Below, in pieces: positions 58,751-64,000 of a stretch of 64,000 bases of DNA. A model generated the notes under the pieces. That model saw only the letters and a program-made list of their open reading frames with translations, made no database searches and was not told the DNA's origin. This stretch comes from Epichloe hybrida. Lineage: Eukaryota; Ascomycota; Sordariomycetes; Hypocreales; Clavicipitaceae. The stretch spans positions 3,348,001-3,412,000 of the forward strand of contig JAFEKR010000004.1 in NCBI GenBank assembly GCA_019022495.1, in the 5' to 3' direction. Every line of letters starts with the position of its first letter. The stretch's first letter is position 1. The position numbers and the translations under genes were made by a program.

Positions 58751-60239
58751 TCACCTCTGTGCTCCCGCAGCCTGCCTCTCGAGATGCTTGAACCTCCGCA
58801 CGGGAATCTTGGAAACGGGCACGCCGACAAAGGGCTCGGGAAACTCCAACGACTCCAAGCCAGTGGTGTGCCAGCCGTTGGGATCCCCCGCGGTCTGCCT
58901 GGCGATGTCGTAGCCGGCGCGGATGGCGCCCATGGCGCCAATCTTGGAGTACGAGCCCCCCGCGACGGCGAGCCTGCCTGAGAAATGGTCGCGCAGCTCC
59001 TGGTCGGCCTGCATCATGCGGTCGTTGTGGCCCACAAAGTGCTGGGGGATGCACTCCTTTGCGAAGCGCGAGAGCGCAAAGCACGGCGCGTCGGCGGGGA
59101 TGCCGAGATGCCGCTCCAGGAGGGACTTGGCCTGCTCGATGGCATCGGCCTCGGAGGGCGGGGGCGCGCCAGAGTCGTAGTAGTGGCCTCCCATGAGGAC
59201 GAAGAGCTTCGTGCCGGGCGGTTCGTCGGGGCTCGTGGCGGCGCTGACGTCCGAGTCGTAGAAGACGCCGAGGGCGCGCTCCGCGTTGTGCTCGCGGCTG
59301 ACGGACCGGGGGATCAGGTACCCGAACCCGGGCGGCTTGAGCTTCTCCTGGGGATACCACATGTTGACCGTCATGATGGACACCGAGTGCGTTTCGGCCA
59401 GGCTGGGCAGCTTCTCGGCCGTGACGCGCGCGAGGTCCTGGCTGGTGAGGGTCGAGATGACGCGGTCGTACGAGCACTGCTGCTGCTGCTGCTGCTGCTG
59501 TGTATGCTGTGTATGCTGCTTCTGCTGTGTATGCTGTGTATGCTGTGTATCCTCCCAGCTCCCCGTTGTGATGCTGACCTTGTCCGTCTCCTTGTCGTAG
59601 CTAATGTCCCTCACCGGCCGGCCCTTTTTGATCTCCACGTTTGCCGTCTTGCTCAGCACGTCCTCGAGCGCTTTGGGCAAGCTTTCCATGCCCTGCGCGC
59701 CAAAATGCAGCAGCGACCCCTTTGCCTTGAGCGCCATTCGTCGAATCTCGGCATCCTGCGACAGCTCGCTCATGAGCACCTGCTCCCTCATGGTCATCTG
59801 CTTCACGTTTGCCCCCAGATTGGGCAGATAGTACGCCCAGTAGACGCGATCGAAGACGCTCCGCGCGCTCAGCTTGTCAATGTCGCCCCCGTAGATGCCG
59901 TGGATCATGGCCGACGCAAAGTTCTCGGCGACGCTGCGGCTCCCGCTCACCTCGTACAGCCACTCCGATATGGACATGTCCTTGAGGGGCACGGCGCGGC
60001 TGCGCAGGCGGCGCAGGAAGAAGCCTGGCCCTGCGAAGAGGGACTGCAGGAAGAGCGGCTCGCGGACGAAATCGGCGATGCTGGCGGCGGGGGGCAGCGT
60101 GACGAGATGGTCCGGGTAGTAGATGTACCGGGGCTGGTCGCGTGGTGTGAAGACCTTGAGGCCGAGATCAAGAGCCTGTTTGTTTTGTATCGGGCGGTCG
60201 GATGGTCAGCCCAGCTATCTCTTCATCATGTCGAACAGA

Positions 60240-60278
<39 letters not shown>

Positions 60279-60763
60279 AAGTCTTGCTCGCTTACCAGGT
60301 CGTAGAGGATGAGATCGTCAAATCTCCAGGTACTCGTGTGCAACGACGACAGGGTCCGAGGTCCCCTCTCGAAACTGACCGTCCCCTTGACGCCATCCAC
60401 GTCGACCGGCACTCGATCGGTCCGGATCCATCCCCCCAGACTGTCGCTGCCCTCGTAGAGAGTGATTTTGGCCGTCGACGGCAGCTGCTTCGCGAGATAG
60501 TACGCTGTCGTGAGGCCCGTCAATCCTCCTCCCACGACGGCAATGTGCCCGTTTTCACTGAGCGTCGCATATCTCCGTCGATTGATCCATGCGGCTGGCT
60601 GCCGCTGCTGCTGCTGCTGCTGCCGTTGGCATCTCCGCCGGCTGGAACATGCGATTGACGGCGACGCGGAGTAATTGGCGGCGGTACTCGGAGGACGCCA
60701 TGGGCTGCTTCGAAAGAGTTGAACTCTGGTCCGGCTGGCGGATGCCAGTGTTGATAGGGTCAT
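58751..60763 (-). CDS. hem14: Protoporphyrinogen oxidase, mitochondrial
   Basis: Exons (minus) 60763-60296 and 60175-58751; 630 residues. I start at 60763, giving an Arg/Ser-rich, acid-free mitochondrial targeting segment; the frame is open to 60877. The FAD-binding HIAVVGGGLTGLTTAYYLAK lies at residues 73-92, followed by YEGSDSLGGWIRTD; the family C-terminal FAD signature (LAVAGGSYSKIGAMGAIRAGYDIAR) is near 570-595. It oxidises protoporphyrinogen IX to protoporphyrin IX, the penultimate step of haem synthesis, at the inner membrane. Residues about 366-389 form a TQHTQ/poly-Q insertion from a CTG/TGTATG repeat, and another poly-Q sits in the targeting segment (48-53). Intron 1 contains a (GAA)n tract at 60238-60279. 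A 557-codon antisense frame is a shadow. Confidence 0.93.
59477..59550 (+). repeat. Coding (CTG)n / (TGTATGCTG)n repeat in hem14
   Basis: Eight CTG units followed by TGTATGCTG-type 9-15 bp units; on the coding strand they give the poly-Q and TQHTQ run. Confidence 0.85.
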
Positions 60764-61581
60764 GGCAGCGTCTCCTGCCCGTTTGCGACCCATGGCACCA
60801 TGGCATGGCATGGGCGTGTCGTGTTGTGGTGTGCGACTTCGATCAATTTCATCCATGGCCCATGGGCCGTGGGCCATGGGATGGGGGTCAAGTTCAAGTC
60901 GGAAAGGAGAGTGGGTCCGAGGCCACCCGCTGGCGAATCGAGTTCCAACATTGGCATAATACTAAACAACTTGATCTACAATGTAATAGAGCTATGCACG
61001 CTTCACAATGCCTTCGTGGCACTTGCGTGAAAAAAAAAAAACCCCCCACGGTCAACGTCTTTTCATCAGAGTAGATTGTGCAGGGCCCGAGGGTATTATA
61101 CTCTACATGGACATCATTTTCCGTTCCTCAACCATGCCGCGGCGCTCAACACTGCGCATCCGTATTTTTTTTTATTTGAGGCTATCCACCACCGTCTTCA
61201 TCAGATTGGTACAATCCTTCACTTGTTATCCCCTCTGTTCCTTGCGCTCATCGCTCTCTTCGGAATGGGGAGACAAGACGTCGACGTTTCCCACCGCCAA
61301 AACATTTAACGCCTCCCATGCCCTTTCATCGTGACAGCAAATACATCCATCGAAAATGTACATGACCCTACATTCGGGGCAGAAACAATGACGTAGCCCC
61401 AACCAAGCCTGAACCAAGCCTGATGCTCATCAAACTGACCACATTCTGCCGCGTGCTTCTTCCCTTCAGAGGCAACCGTCCACTACTACTACTACTACTA
61501 CTACTACTGATGACGATCCAGGCTGCAGAAGACGTCCTCTCAACTAGGAAAAAAATCACATGTTCCATCATCGGGAAACAT
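60764..61581. other. Intergenic region upstream of hem14
   Basis: hem14 promoter and 3' flank of NAB2. Holds a cluster of overlapping CCATGG/GGGCC palindromes at 60850-60886, a (ACT)n tract at 61482-61508, and A/C runs near 61030-61048. No gene seen. Confidence 0.45.
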
Positions 61582-63125
61582 CTACCCAATGACCTCAGCG
61601 TCCTGCGCCGCTTGGTCCGTCATGTCATCCCCATCAGGTTTGACAAGTTCTTCGGCAGCATCCTCATCAACAAACTTCCTCTCACTGACATGCTCGTTGG
61701 CCGAGTCGGCGGTCCAGACCTTATCCTTGAACCCTCCTTGCTGGCCCACGTCGTGCGCAAAGTTGCAGCTGGGGTTCAGGCACGGGTTGAACCTGCACTT
61801 GGTCGTGACGTGGGTGAACTTGCAGTTTTCTGTTGTGCAACCAGCACCATTCCGACACAGAGGCATCGAGGGGTGCTTGAACGGACACCTCGGGTTCTGG
61901 CAGTTGGGGAAGAACTTGCACTCCTGTTCACTTTGGTGCGCAAGCTTGGTCGCGGGGGAGGGATGACGGCCGACACATTTCCTGTTCTTGCAGGCAGCTC
62001 CAAAGCTACAGACGTCGCTGGTGTCGACCGACGCGCCTGGGGGAGCGGCTGGCGATTGATGTGCAAATTTGCACTCCTTGTTGGTGCAGTGTAGGTTGTA
62101 TTTGCAGACGGTGTCTTCGGGACTCGGGAGCTCACGCTTCTCACCGGACATGTCGACATCTACTGCTCCTTCATCAGTGTCTTTCTTGGGGCCGTCGATG
62201 CTGGCTTGGTGGGTGTGGTTGCCCCTCCTCTTGTTGGGGTCTTGCACTCGATCAAATAGTGACTTGCCCCGGCGCTGATTTCCAAAACCTCCGTTGTTGC
62301 TGTTGTTGCCTCCGTTCATTAGCTGCTGTGACAGTTGATACATCATCTGGTTCTGTTGCTCGAGCATAGCCATGAGCTCCATCTGGTTGGGTTGCTGGCC
62401 GGTCATCATCCACGCAGCGCCTTGGGGTCCTGCCGCCAGCCCGGCTTGTACGTTCGTAGCACGAACGTTCCTTTGCATGCGCCCTTGCGCATTTCGGGGC
62501 CCGGATGGTGGGTTGCGGCCGTGTGCATTGATCCTTTCGTTACCATTACCGCGCACACGATGGAGAGCATTGTCCGCCGTTCGATCCATGGCTTTCGACA
62601 TGTGACCGAGCATTCGTTTGTCTCGACCACCTCTAAACACGTTGCTATTTCGCATCGATTTCGGACCGGTAGGGCTAGTTATGTTCATGTTAAATCAATG
62701 TGCATTGGGGTTTTGAACAGGGAGAAGTACAGTTTTACTTACGGATTCAGTTCCGAGGCTTCATTCACATTCATATCTGTGTCCATTTCTCCTCCTGGCA
62801 GCTGGTCTTGGGAAGATGCCTCCACGGCGTCCCCACCCGCAGGCTGGCCGCCGTTCAACTGGGCATTTAGCAGGTCGATCTGCTCAAACAGCCATCTTGA
62901 AAAGTTGTGGACACTGGGGTCGTCGGCAGGCAAGCCGAGCAGATCGTCCGATAATTCTGCAGCGATTTGATCTTGGGTCTTGCCGTTCGCCAGCATCAGG
63001 ATTATGTACTCGGCAAGCCCCGATTCATCAGCGCTGGATCCCCATCCCACTTCGATAAGCTTGGGTTGGATCGCAGTGCTAAGCGCATCCGCCAGGGGCG
63101 TATTGATAGCGACCTCGACAGGCAT
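61582..63125 (-). CDS. nab2: Nuclear polyadenylated RNA-binding protein NAB2
   Basis: Exons (minus) 63125-62743 and 62674-61582; 491 residues. I use the ATG at 63125 (MPVEVAINTPLADAL), as fungal relatives begin; an ATG nine bases upstream is in frame. Residues 1-95 are the PWI-like helical domain that docks on Mlp1 at the nuclear pore; then an Arg/Gly/Asn-rich linker with a Q-rich helix; then at least five closely spaced CCCH zinc fingers (CKYNLHCTNKECKFAH, CSFGAACKNRKCVGRH, CKFFPNCQNPRCPFKH, CRNGAGCTTENCKFTH, CRFNPCLNPSCNFAH) that bind poly(A). It limits tail length and licenses mRNA export. The C-terminus is acidic. Confidence 0.94.
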
Positions 63126-64000
63126 GATGTGCAAGTTGGTATGCCGAGAAAGATTTCGCAGGAGGTTTTGGGGATGTGAGGGAAGGGGAGGAGGTGAAGG
63201 AGGTGGAGAGTTGTTGCGATACGCCGGGGGCGTCGTCCACGAAGTACGATCGACTTGTCTCGACGCGTCGACCGAGAATTTTTAGCCGAGTAGCTTCGCT
63301 GCGTGGAAAGGTTGCGCTGTCTGCGCTGTCTGCGCTGTCTGACTGATTGTGCAGGAATCAGTCGTGATTCGGAACCTGTTCGCGGGTTTACTCTGTTATC
63401 GCGGACGAGGGAATGGCAAAGCGACGGAAGTGCAGTGGAAGTGATGATGATATCAATTCGAGCGCAGGTGTCTGAAAGACTCGAGCCATTGTCAAACTCC
63501 CAGAGCCCGTGACCAGTCACGTGGGTCTTGTGGGTATTGACATTGCACCACTGGGTCACTCGCTACCCTATAGAAACATTGCCATACGGATGTAGTGCTG
63601 GTTGGTTTTGGCGTGAAGTTTGGTTGTTTTGCAACGGTTAAAAAGGTTAAAAAAAAAAATCCTTTGGATGATCCATTGGCGCTACAATGGCAGTGGCGAC
63701 GACGTTGGTCTCGAGCCAATGCGCCTTGATTTCTGGTCACTTCAAGTAATGACCATGAACCATTCGAACCATTCTCCCGGCGCAGGATACGGACTACTCC
63801 AAAGAAACTCGTGTGCCGTATAGAGTAATCCGTACATAGAGACTCTACGGAGTATCCATCAACAAGTGATATTATGCCTGCATGCCTGCTCACATGACAC
63901 TTGCCGATGAAACACAGGGACCTCAGGTTGCAGGGGGTCATCGTCATCAACTCAGGGGCGCGATCGGGCGCTCGGGCGCCCGGGCTCTATTTGACAAACC
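63126..64000. other. Intergenic region at window end
   Basis: NAB2 promoter and beyond. Contains a 9 bp tandem (GCGCTGTCT, three copies, 63314-63340), TAATCCGTA at 63826-63834 and TACGGAGTA at 63846-63854. No gene start can be supported before the window ends. Confidence 0.45.

Noticed and set aside
58985..60658. 557-codon plus-strand open frame opposite hem14
   Set aside because: It is antisense to protoporphyrinogen oxidase, with poly-Leu and poly-Lys from the CTG and GAA repeats; no domain.

Overview
The window is genomic DNA of a filamentous ascomycete (Pezizomycotina, most likely Sordariomycetes; Hypocreales is my inference). The evidence is short GT-AG introns, a CFEM/Pth11-type receptor, a cutinase, a DUF2406 protein, fungal-type MRE11, MED14, NAB2 and eL33 genes, and a 10 kb AT-rich tract with the C-to-T/G-to-A decay of repeat-induced point mutation (RIP). 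Genes lie on both strands with promoters of 0.3-2 kb. All exon boundaries below were placed by hand from splice signals and reading frame.

Layout. 1-20 kb: 3' part of an EME1-like Holliday-junction nuclease gene; a histidine-phosphatase protein ending in a PCNA-binding-like motif; a CFEM-GPCR; a cutinase; an F-box protein; MRE11; an MCH1-like MFS transporter divergent from an OB-fold protein; and a Baeyer-Villiger-type flavin monooxygenase. 21-28.2 kb: an unusual three-gene locus. Two multi-exon genes for long-helix proteins with architectures like bacterial two-component alpha-pore-forming proteins (XaxAB/YaxAB type) flank an opposite-strand gene for a 799-residue helical protein with beta-rich ends. 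This is the best candidate for an undescribed system.

28.9-38.96 kb: nested, RIP-destroyed Ty1/copia retrotransposons. Element 1 (minus strand, 28936 to about 34825) has a 256 bp left LTR, a primer site matching an internal fragment of initiator tRNA-Met, and recognisable integrase and reverse transcriptase. Its right LTR is interrupted by element 2 (plus strand, from 34826), which stops after its integrase at about 38.96 kb. A 267 bp GC-rich solo LTR with a perfect 5 bp target duplication sits inside element 1 and escaped RIP. The right edge abuts a FUN30-type SNF2 ATPase gene that keeps its N-terminal half and Walker A but lacks the rest of the motor.

40.7-64 kb: housekeeping genes: VMA21, a DUF2406 protein, a 4.7 kb gene-poor stretch rich in short tandem repeats, ribosomal eL33 (with a 10 nt exon), glucose-6-phosphate dehydrogenase (with a 21 nt exon), MED14, a perfect 31 bp-arm hairpin between convergent genes, mitochondrial protoporphyrinogen oxidase with a Q/H-rich insertion, and the poly(A)-RNA-binding protein NAB2.

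Four genes concern DNA repair or chromatin (EME1, MRE11, the OB-fold protein, truncated FUN30), but they are not co-oriented and I do not read them as a functional cluster.
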